Below are positions 26,252 to 33,908 of a stretch of DNA of 64,000 nucleotides, piece by piece. Within the stretch, counting starts at the first letter, position 1; each line of letters starts with the position of its first letter. The stretch lies in contig NZ_JASLGE010000079.1 in the NCBI RefSeq assembly GCF_030150285.1, forward strand, positions 62,001 through 126,000. The letters are read 5' to 3'. The translations under genes and the position numbers were made by a program. The notes under the pieces were generated by a model. It was not told the origin of the DNA and did no database searches. It saw only the letters and a program-made list of their open reading frames with translations. The DNA comes from Pseudomonas sp. Lineage in GTDB: Bacteria > Pseudomonadota > Gammaproteobacteria > Pseudomonadales > Pseudomonadaceae.

Positions 26252-27087
26252 GAGGGGTTCTCCTGCACCGGGCTGTACACACGCGGCGCGCTTTTTTGCG
26301 GCAGATGAATAAGGTTGAGGTTGTGACGCCGAGCCCATTGCACGGCCAGGCCGGTGGGCGAGGACAGGCTGATGAGGGTCTGGATTCCGGCGCGCAACAC
26401 TTTTTGAATCAGTTCAAGGCTGCAACGGCTGGTGACGATGGCGGTGCCACCGGCCAGGTCGATCTGTTGGCGAACCAGCGCACCGATCAATTTGTCGAGA
26501 GCGTTATGGCGGCCAATGTCTTCGCGGCCCATCAGCAGCCGGCCATGGCCGTCCATGTACACCGCAGCGTGCACGGCACCGCAGTGCATGCCCAATGGTT
26601 GGAATTCGCTAATGCGCTGGCGCAAACCGTCGAGCCATTGCGCCGGCGGCAACGGCGCGCCGGGCAATACGCTGAGGTCCGGCAGCGCCTGTTCAACGGC
26701 TTCGACACCGCACAAGCCGCAGCCGCTGGTGCCGGCCAGTTGGCGGCGTTGCTGCTTGAGGTTCCAGAAGGCGCGGCTGGCGATTTCGACCTGCGCGTAA
26801 TGGGCCGAACCGGCACCCGTGAGCGTAAGGTCATAGATGTCGGCAGGGTCTTCGATAATGCCGCTGCCCAGGCTGAAGCCGACAATAAAGTCTTCAAGGT
26901 CAGTGGGGGTGACGAGCATCACGGCCTGGCTGATGCCGTTGTAGGCAATGGCCAGCGCCACTTCTTCGGCCAAGGCGGTTTCGGCACCGCTGCTGTGGTC
27001 CAGCGTGACGTAGTGATAATGCTGACTGGCAGCGGGCGCGGGCGAATCAGAGACAGGCGCCGCGCACTGTGGGCGCTTGGCGTTCAT
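26248..27087 (-). CDS. fdhD: FdhD sulfurtransferase for molybdoenzyme activation
   Basis: A 279-aa FdhD-family protein. The catalytic cysteine loop is TSGCGLCGVEA (CxxC near residue 122), and the C-terminal GREDIGRHNALDKLIG and VTSRCSLELIQKVLRAGI blocks are conserved. FdhD transfers sulfur from IscS to the molybdenum cofactor of formate dehydrogenase-type enzymes. The gene overlaps the downstream YdeP-type enzyme by 4 bp, so the two form one translational unit. Confidence 0.93.
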   Translation of the reverse strand: MNAKRPQCAAPVSDSPAPAASQHYHYVTLDHSSGAETALAEEVALAIAYNGISQAVMLVTPTDLEDFIVGFSLGSGIIEDPADIYDLTLTGAGSAHYAQVEIASRAFWNLKQQRRQLAGTSGCGLCGVEAVEQALPDLSVLPGAPLPPAQWLDGLRQRISEFQPLGMHCGAVHAAVYMDGHGRLLMGREDIGRHNALDKLIGALVRQQIDLAGGTAIVTSRCSLELIQKVLRAGIQTLISLSSPTGLAVQWARRHNLNLIHLPQKSAPRVYSPVQENPS

Positions 27088-27180
27088 AAGCTGTACCGAT
27101 GATCAATCCAACCGTTAGCGTAGGCGCGACACTGCGTCGCGTCTAATCGCTAGCGTTGATCCATTGATAGACCGCGCTGA

Positions 27181-28068
27181 TCAGTCGAGGGCGAGTGATT
27201 TTTTATACAGGGCAAAACAGGCTTCAGCGAGTGCCGATCGCGGGGCCTCGCGCCGCATGATCAAGCCCAGTGGCGACAGGGTTTTCGCGTCTTCGATAGG
27301 GTGCAGGCGCAAGTTGTCTGTGAGCGCTTCAAGCCCGCCTTCAAGCGGCATCACCGCACAGCAGAGCCCCCCGTGAACCGCTTGCAGCAGTTGATGGACC
27401 GCATCGGTTTGCAGCAGTGGTTGCGGCGTGAGGCCCCGGCTATGGAAATTGTGGTCAATGGATTGGCGAAAGTGCATACCGCCACTGAGCAAGGCCAGGG
27501 GTAACTCAATCAGGGCTTGCCAGCTCAAGGGCTGCTCGCCAAAGCTGAAATACCGCTGGTCGTAAAGTAACCCCATGCGGGTATCACCGAGGGGCAGAGA
27601 GTCAAAACGCTCGTGGTCGAGATGGTCCAGATAGGACACGCCCACGTCCAGCCGGTTGCTGGCCAGTTGTTCAATCATCTGCTCGGAGCTGAGGGCTGAC
27701 AGTTCGAAGCGCAGTTCAGGGTGGTCGAGGTGCAGACGCTGCATTAAAAGCAGCGGATCAAAACTCGACAGCGGTACCACGCCCAACCGTAGCGTACCGA
27801 CCAGATTACCCCGACAGGCGGCTGCCTCGGCCAGCAGGCCATCGTAGGCGGCCAACACGGTTTTGGCCCAGGCCAGCACCCGCTCGCCGGGGGCGGTAAA
27901 GCTTTCGAAGCGTTGGCCGCGATTGACCAGTTGCAGGTCGAGTTCTTGCTCAAGGCTGCGCAGGCGCATCGATAGCGTGGGTTGGGTGATATGGCAACGG
28001 GCAGCGGCCTGGCCGAAATGCCGGGTTTCATCCAGGGCAATGAGGAATTTCAGCTGTTTGATGTCCAT
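27181..28068 (-). CDS. LysR-family transcriptional regulator
   Basis: A 295-aa LysR regulator. It has an N-terminal winged helix (MDIKQLKFLIALDETRHFGQAAARCHITQPTLSMRLRSLEQELDLQLVNRG) followed by a substrate-binding domain starting LRLGVVPLSSFDPLLLM. It is transcribed in the same direction as, and 93 bp upstream of, the fdhD-oxidoreductase pair, and is divergent from the LysM gene. From its position it may control the fdhD operon; the sequence itself does not show a target. Confidence 0.9.
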   Translation of the reverse strand: MDIKQLKFLIALDETRHFGQAAARCHITQPTLSMRLRSLEQELDLQLVNRGQRFESFTAPGERVLAWAKTVLAAYDGLLAEAAACRGNLVGTLRLGVVPLSSFDPLLLMQRLHLDHPELRFELSALSSEQMIEQLASNRLDVGVSYLDHLDHERFDSLPLGDTRMGLLYDQRYFSFGEQPLSWQALIELPLALLSGGMHFRQSIDHNFHSRGLTPQPLLQTDAVHQLLQAVHGGLCCAVMPLEGGLEALTDNLRLHPIEDAKTLSPLGLIMRREAPRSALAEACFALYKKSLALD

Positions 28069-28133
28069 CGTTGCTCCAGCAATGATGGTCTACGCTCAGG
28101 TCTCAGGATATTTTCAACCTTGGAGCGTGACCG

Positions 28134-28574
28134 ATGAGCCTATTAAGCTTTGTGAAAGAAGCAGGTGAAAAACTAGCCCACCTGTTTACACCGGGTAATG
28201 CCAATGCCTCGGACGAACTCAAAAAGCACGTAGCGGAGGTGGGGTTGGGCAATCCTAATATCAAAGCCGAGGTGGAGGGCGACAAAATTACCCTCAGCGG
28301 CGAGGTGGCTACCCAGGAAGAGAAAGAAAAAATCATTCTGGCGGCCGGCAACATTGAGGGCGTGGCCAGTGTTGACGACCAGATCACCGTGACCGGGCCG
28401 ACCGTTGTGGCTTCGCGTTTTGTCGTGGTGAAAAAAGGTGACACCCTGAGCGCGATTTCGCTGCAGGTGTATGGCGATGCCAACCAGTACAACAAAATCT
28501 TTGAAGCCAACAAACCGCTGCTCAAAGACGTGAACAAAATTTACCCAGGGCAGACGCTGCGTATTCCTGAGTAA
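28134..28574 (+). CDS. lysM: BON and LysM domain protein (YgaU/Kbp-like)
   Basis: A 146-aa cytosolic protein without signal peptide. The BON domain spans residues 20-85 (VEGDKITLSGEVATQEEKEKIILAAGNIEGVASVDDQITV) and the LysM domain residues 95-146 (RFVVVKKGDTLSAISLQVYGDANQYNKIFEANKPLLKDVNKIYPGQTLRIPE). The E. coli homologue Kbp/YgaU is a potassium-binding protein induced by osmotic stress. The length and domain order match. It is followed by a 600-bp repeat-rich region. Confidence 0.92.
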   Translation: MSLLSFVKEAGEKLAHLFTPGNANASDELKKHVAEVGLGNPNIKAEVEGDKITLSGEVATQEEKEKIILAAGNIEGVASVDDQITVTGPTVVASRFVVVKKGDTLSAISLQVYGDANQYNKIFEANKPLLKDVNKIYPGQTLRIPE

Positions 28575-28602
28575 CCTGAACGCGGTAGGAGCGAGCCGTA
28601 TT

Positions 28603-28760
28603 GTGGCTCGGCATGCCCTCACCACAGGCTTTGCTCCGTGGGCACGCCGCGATCGGCCATCCCTGGCCGTGTCGCGGCTAATCCGGCGTCCTGCCGGGTT
28701 ACCCACTGCGCAAAACCTGCGTTCGGCCAGCGTGGTTTAAGGGGGCCCATAGATCAAAAG
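28603..28760. repeat. 158-bp direct repeat, copy 1
   Basis: Runs from GTGGCTCGGCATGCCC to CCCATAGATCAAAAG and is repeated almost perfectly at 28973-29128 with about ten differences. It contains GATCGGCCATCC, the palindrome-like CCGGCGTCCTGCCGG and TAAGGGGGCCC. No coding frame is supported. It looks like a dispersed intergenic repeat rather than an insertion sequence, since no transposase is present. Confidence 0.85.
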
Positions 28761-28779
28761 CACGTCGGCGTTCACGCGC

Positions 28780-28803
28780 GTAGGAGCGAGCTTGCTCGCG
28801 ATC
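28780..28803. repeat. REP half-unit
   Basis: GTAGGAGCGAGCTTGCTCGCGATC, one arm of the GCGAGCAAGCTCGC palindrome family. Its inverted partner lies at 29131-29163, so the two arms bracket the second 156-bp repeat copy and the 21-bp palindrome. Confidence 0.8.
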
Positions 28804-28877
28804 TGTTGATCTTTAAAAGCGGTGCCGCCCTGTCTTCGGCCTATCCATTGCTGTGGTCACGGCCACCTAAGGTTCCG

Positions 28878-28926
28878 GCTTTACGCCGTGCCACTTTGAA
28901 AAGCGCAAAGTGGCACGGCGTAAAGC
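28878..28926. repeat. perfect 21-bp inverted repeat
   Basis: GCTTTACGCCGTGCCACTTTG (28878-28898) and its exact reverse complement (28906-28926) are separated by 7 nt (AAAAGCG). The element could extrude as a cruciform or form a very stable RNA hairpin. A partial third copy of the arm (GCAAAGTGGCC) follows directly. Confidence 0.9.
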
Positions 28927-28972
28927 GCAAAGTGGCCAAACGCTTATGCCCCCTACCACTCGGTGCCTCGCA

Positions 28973-29128
28973 GTGGCTCGGCATACCCTCACACAGGCTT
29001 TGCTCCGTGGGCCGCCGCGATCGGCCATCCTTGGCCGTGTCGCAGCTAACCCGGCGTCCTGCCGGGTTACCCACTGCGCAAAACCTGCGTTCGGCCAGCG
29101 TGGTTTAAGGGGGCCCATAGATCAAAAG
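28973..29128. repeat. 158-bp direct repeat, copy 2
   Basis: Second copy of the 28603-28760 repeat with about ten substitutions or short indels; the block from CCGGCGTCCTGCCGGG to the end is identical. The span 28575-29173 between the LysM and DUF3077 genes holds only these repeats and palindromes. Confidence 0.85.
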
Positions 29129-29130
29129 CC

Positions 29131-29163
29131 AGATCAAACGATCGCGAGCAAGCTCGCTCCTAC
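29131..29163. repeat. REP-type palindrome arm
   Basis: AGATCAAACGATCGCGAGC followed by AAGCTCGCTCCTAC, inverted relative to the arm at 28780-28803. Confidence 0.8.
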
Positions 29164-29173
29164 AATGGCTGGG

Positions 29174-29443
29174 TTAGGTTGGCTGTAAGCGCCAGCCTAA
29201 AACATTGAGCAGGTCGCAGCCGTCGCGCAGCAAGATCGTGGCGGTGGTGGCGAGGTGTTTGAGGTCGACACCGTCAGCGCTCTGGACGTCGCGGCTGGAG
29301 AAGGTTTCCATCAATTGAGTCACCGCCAGTACGCGAGCGATGGCATTGGCGTGCAAGACGTCGAGTGGGGCGTTGCGGTCGATGAGTAAGGCGGGGCTGA
29401 GGCAGTCGATGGCGGTGAGCGGGATATGGGCGCAATTAGTCAT
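29174..29443 (-). CDS. DUF3077-like small protein
   Basis: An 89-aa protein, MTNCAHIPLTAIDCLSPALLIDRN onward. The two-helix pattern (PLDVLHANAIARVLAVTQLMETFSS and VDLKHLATTATILLRDGCDLLNVLGW) resembles the short Pseudomonas DUF3077/DUF6124 group, whose role is unknown. ATG at 29443 has an AAAGAGATATTCC leader; the frame is open further upstream but with unlike composition. It is a single gene flanked by repeats. The roughly 400 bp upstream (29444-29842) hold a repeat palindrome and no other gene I can support. Confidence 0.65.
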   Translation of the reverse strand: MTNCAHIPLTAIDCLSPALLIDRNAPLDVLHANAIARVLAVTQLMETFSSRDVQSADGVDLKHLATTATILLRDGCDLLNVLGWRLQPT

Positions 29444-29761
29444 AGGAATATCTCTTTGCTTTGGCGTTGAGCCATTTGTTTTCGTCGCCAAACGAAAACA
29501 GGTGGCCACTGTACGCGGGTTGGCGAACCGGTCAAAGCTAAGAAAAACCCGGCAGATCCGAAGATCTCCCGCGCACAGCAGCCATAAAGCACAGCGAGCA
29601 AAATACACGCTCCGCCTCATATAGCAATTCTTAGCACCTTCCAAGTCGCCAAACCCGGTCGCCCATTTGGGCGAGCGCTGACTATAGGGGGCGTATTGCA
29701 ACCGCAGCAATTGGCAAAACTGTGTGAAGGATCCCGCAATTTTGTGGGCACCCTATCCAGG

Positions 29762-29831
29762 GTAGGAGCAGCCGGTTGACGCTCGATTGCTCGCGATCTT
29801 TTCAAACGATCGCGAGCAAGCTCGCTCCTAC
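29762..29831. repeat. REP-type palindrome (complete pair)
   Basis: GTAGGAGCAGCCGGTTGAC...TTGCTCGCGATC and GATCGCGAGCAAGCTCGCTCCTAC form an inverted pair after the yrfG-type gene. The rest of 29444-29761 is non-coding with no recognised feature. Confidence 0.85.
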
Positions 29832-29842
29832 AGGCCCGTGAT

Positions 29843-30505
29843 TTAGAGCCCTTCCAGCAACTCGCGATAATCCCCCAGCGCGGCGAACTCTTCGGTGTCC
29901 TTCGGGCCTTTTTTGCTGTCCGGCTGTTTAACCGCCAGCAAGTGGCCGATGCCAAATGCACGGGCGCTGCGCAGAATCGGCAAGGTGTCATCGATAAACA
30001 GGCTGCGGCTCGGGTCAAAGCCAATGTCGGCTTGCAGGGCATCCCAAAACGCCGGGCTTTCTTTGGGGAAACCGTAATCGTGGGAGCTGATCAGGCGCTC
30101 GAAATACGGTGCCAGTTCGATGCGCTCCAGCTTCAATGACAACGAATCACGGTGCGCGTTGGTGATCAAAATTACCCGCTTGCCTGCTTGTTTGATCGCC
30201 GCTAAAAAAGTGTCTGCATCCGGGCGCAGAGCAATCAGGTGCGCCGTTTCAAGCTTGAGTTCACGCACCGGGATTTTCAACTCGCTGCTCCAGAAATCCA
30301 GGCAGTACCACTTCAATTGCCCTGCGTTGTTTTCAAACAGGGGCGTCAGTTCCAGGTCGGCCAGGGCGCGGCTGATGCCATGCAGGTCGGCATAGCGCTG
30401 CGGCAGGTGTTCGAGCCAAAAGTGGTTGTCGTAGTGCAGGTCGAGCAGCGTGCCGTCCATGTCCAGCAGAACGGTATCAATGTCGCGCCAAGGTAACGCT
30501 GTCAT
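29843..30505 (-). CDS. yrfG: GMP/IMP nucleotidase (HAD family)
   Basis: A 220-aa HAD-superfamily hydrolase. ATG at 30505 has GGGAGAAG upstream. HAD motif I is LLDMDGTLLDLHYDNHFW (nucleophile Asp near residue 15), motif II is ILITNAHRD, and motif III/IV includes PKESPAFW and LFIDDTLPIL. It corresponds to E. coli YrfG, which dephosphorylates purine nucleotides. It is divergent from nudE, which acts on nucleotide compounds as well; this neighbourhood (yrfG, nudE, cysQ) is conserved in gamma-proteobacteria. Confidence 0.9.
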   Translation of the reverse strand: MTALPWRDIDTVLLDMDGTLLDLHYDNHFWLEHLPQRYADLHGISRALADLELTPLFENNAGQLKWYCLDFWSSELKIPVRELKLETAHLIALRPDADTFLAAIKQAGKRVILITNAHRDSLSLKLERIELAPYFERLISSHDYGFPKESPAFWDALQADIGFDPSRSLFIDDTLPILRSARAFGIGHLLAVKQPDSKKGPKDTEEFAALGDYRELLEGL

Positions 30506-30593
30506 GCAAAACTTCTCCCGCAGTAGAAAAATTTCCGACACAGACAATCGGAAAAGCCGGGGTATAGTAACCCGTTCATATTGAGGACCCGCT

Positions 30594-31160
30594 ATGCGCC
30601 AAAAACCCACCGTACTTGCCCGTGAAATTGTTGCCAGTAGCCGATTGTTTCGGGTCGAGGCTGTCCAGTTGCGTTTCTCCAATGGCGTTGAACGCACTTA
30701 CGAACGGCTGGTGGGGCGCGGCAACGGTTATGGCGCAGTCATGATTGTGGCGATGCTCGACGAAGAGCACGTCATTTTGGTCGAAGAGTACTGCGGCGGA
30801 ACCGACGAGTATGAAGTGTCGCTGCCCAAAGGCTTGATTGAGCCGGGCGAAGACATTCTGGCGGCGGCCGAGCGTGAGTTGAAAGAAGAGGCCGGCTATG
30901 GTGCCCGCCAGTTGGAACACCTGACCGAGCTGTCGTTGTCGCCGGGTTACATGAGCCAGAAAATCCAGGTGGTGCTGGCCACCGATCTGTATGAAGAACG
31001 GTTGGAAGGCGACGAGCCGGAGCCGATGCGGGTCGAAAAGATTAGTTTGCGCGATTTGTCGACACTGGTTCAAAACCCGCAATTCAGCGAAGGCCGTGCA
31101 TTGGCGGCGTTGTATTTGACGCGTGATCTGCTGACCCAACGCGGTTTGTTTCAGCCATGA
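30594..31160 (+). CDS. nudE: ADP compounds hydrolase NudE
   Basis: A 188-aa Nudix hydrolase with the box GLIEPGEDILAAAERELKEEAGYGA at residues 82-106. The family cleaves ADP-ribose, Ap3A and NADH. The N-terminus RQKPTVLAREIVASSRLFRVEAVQLRFSNGVERTYERL is that of NudE. The stop overlaps the cysQ start by 4 bp. A TATAGT -10-like hexamer lies about 27 bases upstream. Confidence 0.92.
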   Translation: MRQKPTVLAREIVASSRLFRVEAVQLRFSNGVERTYERLVGRGNGYGAVMIVAMLDEEHVILVEEYCGGTDEYEVSLPKGLIEPGEDILAAAERELKEEAGYGARQLEHLTELSLSPGYMSQKIQVVLATDLYEERLEGDEPEPMRVEKISLRDLSTLVQNPQFSEGRALAALYLTRDLLTQRGLFQP

Positions 31161-31984
31161 GTGTTTCTATCGACACCCTGCTCAAAGGCGTGATCACACT
31201 GGCCCATAAAGCGGGGGACGCGATTCTGCCGTTCTGGCGCGCCGATGTGGCCGTGACCGCCAAGGCCGACGATTCCCCCGTGACGGCCGCCGACCTGGCC
31301 GCGCACCATATTTTGCTGGATGGCCTGACAGCGCTGGCACCGGACATTCCGGTGCTGTCCGAAGAAGACGCCAACATCCCGCAAAGCGTGCGTGCTGGCT
31401 GGACGCGCTGGTGGTTGGTAGACCCGCTGGATGGCACCAAAGAGTTTATTTCGGGCAGTGAAGAGTTCACTGTCAACGTGGCGTTGATCGAACACGGGCG
31501 CGTGGTGTTTGGCGTGGTCTCGATGCCCACCAGCCGACGGTGTTACTACGGCGGTGAGGGCTTGGGTGCCTGGCGCGAGGATGCCGATGGCGTGGTACCC
31601 ATCAGCGTGCGTCATACGCCACCTGAGGGTGAGGCGCTGACCGTGGTGGCCAGTCGTCGGCATTCCAGCCCTGAGCAAGAGCGTCTGCTGGCGGGGTTGG
31701 AGGCGTGTGTAGGCCCGTTGAAGCTGGCCACGATCGGTAGCTCGTTGAAGTTTTGCCTGCTGGCGGAAGGGGCAGCGGATTGTTACCCCCGTTTGGCCCC
31801 GACATCGCAGTGGGACACGGCGGCGGCGCAAGGTGTGCTGGAAGGTGCGGGCGGTGTGGTGTTGCAGCTGGATGGCCAGCCCTTCAGCTACCCGCCGCGG
31901 GAATCGCTGCTCAATGATTTTTTCCTGGCGTTACCCGCCAAAGCGCCATGGCGTGCCCCATTGCTGGCATTAGCGCGCCGCTAA
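31157..31984 (+). CDS. cysQ: 3'(2'),5'-bisphosphate nucleotidase CysQ
   Basis: A 275-aa inositol-monophosphatase-fold enzyme that removes the 3'-phosphate from PAP formed in sulfate assimilation. Metal-binding motifs are VLSEEDANI (Glu), WWLVDPLDGTKEFISGSEEFTVNVALIEHG (DPLDGT) and YPRLAPTSQWDTAAAQGVLEGAGG (WDTAA). It is translationally coupled to nudE by ATGA. Confidence 0.93.
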   Translation: MSVSIDTLLKGVITLAHKAGDAILPFWRADVAVTAKADDSPVTAADLAAHHILLDGLTALAPDIPVLSEEDANIPQSVRAGWTRWWLVDPLDGTKEFISGSEEFTVNVALIEHGRVVFGVVSMPTSRRCYYGGEGLGAWREDADGVVPISVRHTPPEGEALTVVASRRHSSPEQERLLAGLEACVGPLKLATIGSSLKFCLLAEGAADCYPRLAPTSQWDTAAAQGVLEGAGGVVLQLDGQPFSYPPRESLLNDFFLALPAKAPWRAPLLALARR

Positions 31985-31988
31985 CTGA

Positions 31989-32011
31989 AGGTGCGAGCAA
32001 GCTCGCTCCTT
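31989..32011. repeat. REP half-unit
   Basis: AGGTGCGAGCAAGCTCGCTCCTT just after cysQ, a single palindromic unit of the GCGAGCAAGCTCGC family between two convergent genes. Confidence 0.75.
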
Positions 32012-32045
32012 CAGTCTGTGTGGGGCGCTTTTTCATGGGCACGGG

Positions 32046-32501
32046 TTAGCGGTGCAACACGTACTGGCCGCTAAACCGTACCGCATCCGCTTCGCCTTCA
32101 GCATTGATAACCCGTGTAGCGAGCGTCAGCCGGGCGCGGCCATGGCGGGTGTACATGGCCAGAAATTTTTTCCAGGCCGCTTCATCCGGCGCATCACACA
32201 GCACAATGGCGTCTTGGGTCACAGGCAGCGGGTAGCTGATGTGGCCTTCCTGAATCACGATATGCCCCTCATCAATGCCTGCCTCGCGCAGGCTCAAGTG
32301 CAGCCAGCCCCAACCCGCCAGTACCGCGCCGCAGTACAGGCTGCCGCCGAACATGGTGCTCTTGTGGTTGATATTGGCCGCCAGCGGCAGGCGCAGGCGC
32401 AACTGCCCGGCCTGCCAGTCGAGCACGGTGAGGCCCATCTCGCGGGTGAGCGGGATATCGTGATGAAGGACGGACTCCAGGTAGCAACTGTCGCGGTTCA
32501 T
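32046..32501 (-). CDS. YiiD-C-type thioesterase
   Basis: A 151-aa hotdog-fold protein. NINHKSTMFGGSLYCGAVLAGWGWLHL is the characteristic helix segment of the putative thioesterase domain found at the C-terminus of E. coli YiiD; here it stands alone without the acetyltransferase part. Substrate is unknown. It ends near the cysQ 3' end and starts 12 bp from the dctD stop on the same strand. Confidence 0.85.
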   Translation of the reverse strand: MNRDSCYLESVLHHDIPLTREMGLTVLDWQAGQLRLRLPLAANINHKSTMFGGSLYCGAVLAGWGWLHLSLREAGIDEGHIVIQEGHISYPLPVTQDAIVLCDAPDEAAWKKFLAMYTRHGRARLTLATRVINAEGEADAVRFSGQYVLHR

Positions 32502-32513
32502 GCAGGGCGCTCT

Positions 32514-33908
32514 TTAATCAGATTCGTCAGTGTGGGCGTGGCTGCCACTCTCGAAGCTCAACCCATATTTGCGCAGTTTGTCATGCAAGGTTTTGCGCGG
32601 CACGCCCAAGGCTTCGGCCAGCGTGCGCATTGAGCTGTGGGTGCGGGCGAGTTCGGCGGCGATCAGGCCTTTCTCAAACTGTTCGACTTGCTCACTCAAT
32701 TTGCCTGAGGTCTCCAGGCTGGTGGGGTGATCGGCTTCGGTCGCGTTGTCGTCCAGCGCCAGTTCAAGGCCCAGAGCAAAGCGTTCCGCGACGTTTTGCA
32801 ACTCGCGCACGTTGCCGGGCCAGGTGTGGCGCAGCAACAGCCCGCGTTGCGCTGGTTGCAGCACGTTATGGGTGACGCCATGACGGGCGCTGGCTTCGTC
32901 GGCAAAGTATTTGAACAGCATCAGTACGTCGTCACCGCGCTCGCGCAACGGGGCGATGCGCAGCGGGGCGACGTTTAGCCGGTAGTACAAGTCAGCGCGG
33001 AACCGGCCTTGGTCGGCCGCCTGACGCAAGTCTTCCTTGGTGGCGGCGATCACCCGGATATCCAGCGGGATCAACTGGTTACCGCCCAGCCGCTCAACCA
33101 CGCGCTCTTGCAGCATGCGCAGCAATTTGACTTGCACATCCAGGCTCATGCTTTCGATTTCATCGAGAAACAGCGTGCCGCCATTGGCAAATTCGAATTT
33201 GCCGATGCGGCGTTTTTGCGCGCCGGTAAAGGCACCGGGTTCATGGCCGAACAGCTCGCTTTCGACCACCGATTCGGCCAGCGCGCCGGCGTTGATCGCC
33301 ACAAACGGGCCGTTGCGGCGGCTCGACAGGTCATGCAGCGCCCGGGCCACCACTTCCTTGCCGGAACCGGTCTCACCCAGGATCAACACGTCGGCTTTGG
33401 TGGCCGCCAGTGCCCCGATTTGCTCGCGCAACCGCAGCATGGGGGCGGACAACCCCACCAGCCGCGTGCTCAGTTGCTGACGGTCGCTCAAGGCCAGCCG
33501 CAGGCTACGGTTGTCCAGCACCAGCGCCCGCAAGGCCAGCGCCCGGCGCACGCTGTCGAGCAGGGCATCGGTGGCAAAGGGCTTTTCCAGAAAGTCGTAC
33601 GCGCCGGCGCGCATGGCTTGCACCGCGAGCGGGACGTCGCCATGGCCGGTGATCAACAGCACCGGCAAATCCGGGTCTTGGCCGTGGAGTTGGGCCAGCA
33701 GTTCCAGACCGTCCATGCCCGGCATGCGAATGTCACTGACCACCACGCCCGGCCAGTCCTTGGCAATGCGTTCGGCCAGCCCGGTGGCTTCAGGCAGCGG
33801 CAACACGTTGAGGCCGGCCAGGTCCAGGGTTTGATACAGCGCTTGGCGCAGATGGGGATCGTCATCGATCAGGATGACCTGCACACGCGGGTCAATGGGT
33901 TGGCTCAT
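32514..33908 (-). CDS. dctD: C4-dicarboxylate response regulator DctD
   Basis: A 464-aa sigma-54-dependent activator. The receiver domain has VILIDDDPHLRQAL and the phospho-acceptor Asp in GVVVSDIRMPGMDGLE. The AAA+ domain has Walker A LILGETGSGKEVVARALHD, the sigma-54 contact GAFTGA, and NGGTLFLDEIESM. The C-terminal Fis-type HTH reads HSSMRTLAEALGVPRKTLHDKLRKYGL. It activates genes for C4-dicarboxylate uptake from sigma-54 promoters. It overlaps the dctB kinase gene by 4 bp. No dctA or dctPQM transporter gene lies in the window. Confidence 0.92.
   Translation of the reverse strand: MSQPIDPRVQVILIDDDPHLRQALYQTLDLAGLNVLPLPEATGLAERIAKDWPGVVVSDIRMPGMDGLELLAQLHGQDPDLPVLLITGHGDVPLAVQAMRAGAYDFLEKPFATDALLDSVRRALALRALVLDNRSLRLALSDRQQLSTRLVGLSAPMLRLREQIGALAATKADVLILGETGSGKEVVARALHDLSSRRNGPFVAINAGALAESVVESELFGHEPGAFTGAQKRRIGKFEFANGGTLFLDEIESMSLDVQVKLLRMLQERVVERLGGNQLIPLDIRVIAATKEDLRQAADQGRFRADLYYRLNVAPLRIAPLRERGDDVLMLFKYFADEASARHGVTHNVLQPAQRGLLLRHTWPGNVRELQNVAERFALGLELALDDNATEADHPTSLETSGKLSEQVEQFEKGLIAAELARTHSSMRTLAEALGVPRKTLHDKLRKYGLSFESGSHAHTDESD

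Noticed and set aside
28575..29173. Short frames in the repeat region
   Set aside because: They arise from the repeated DNA itself and have no start signals or protein features.
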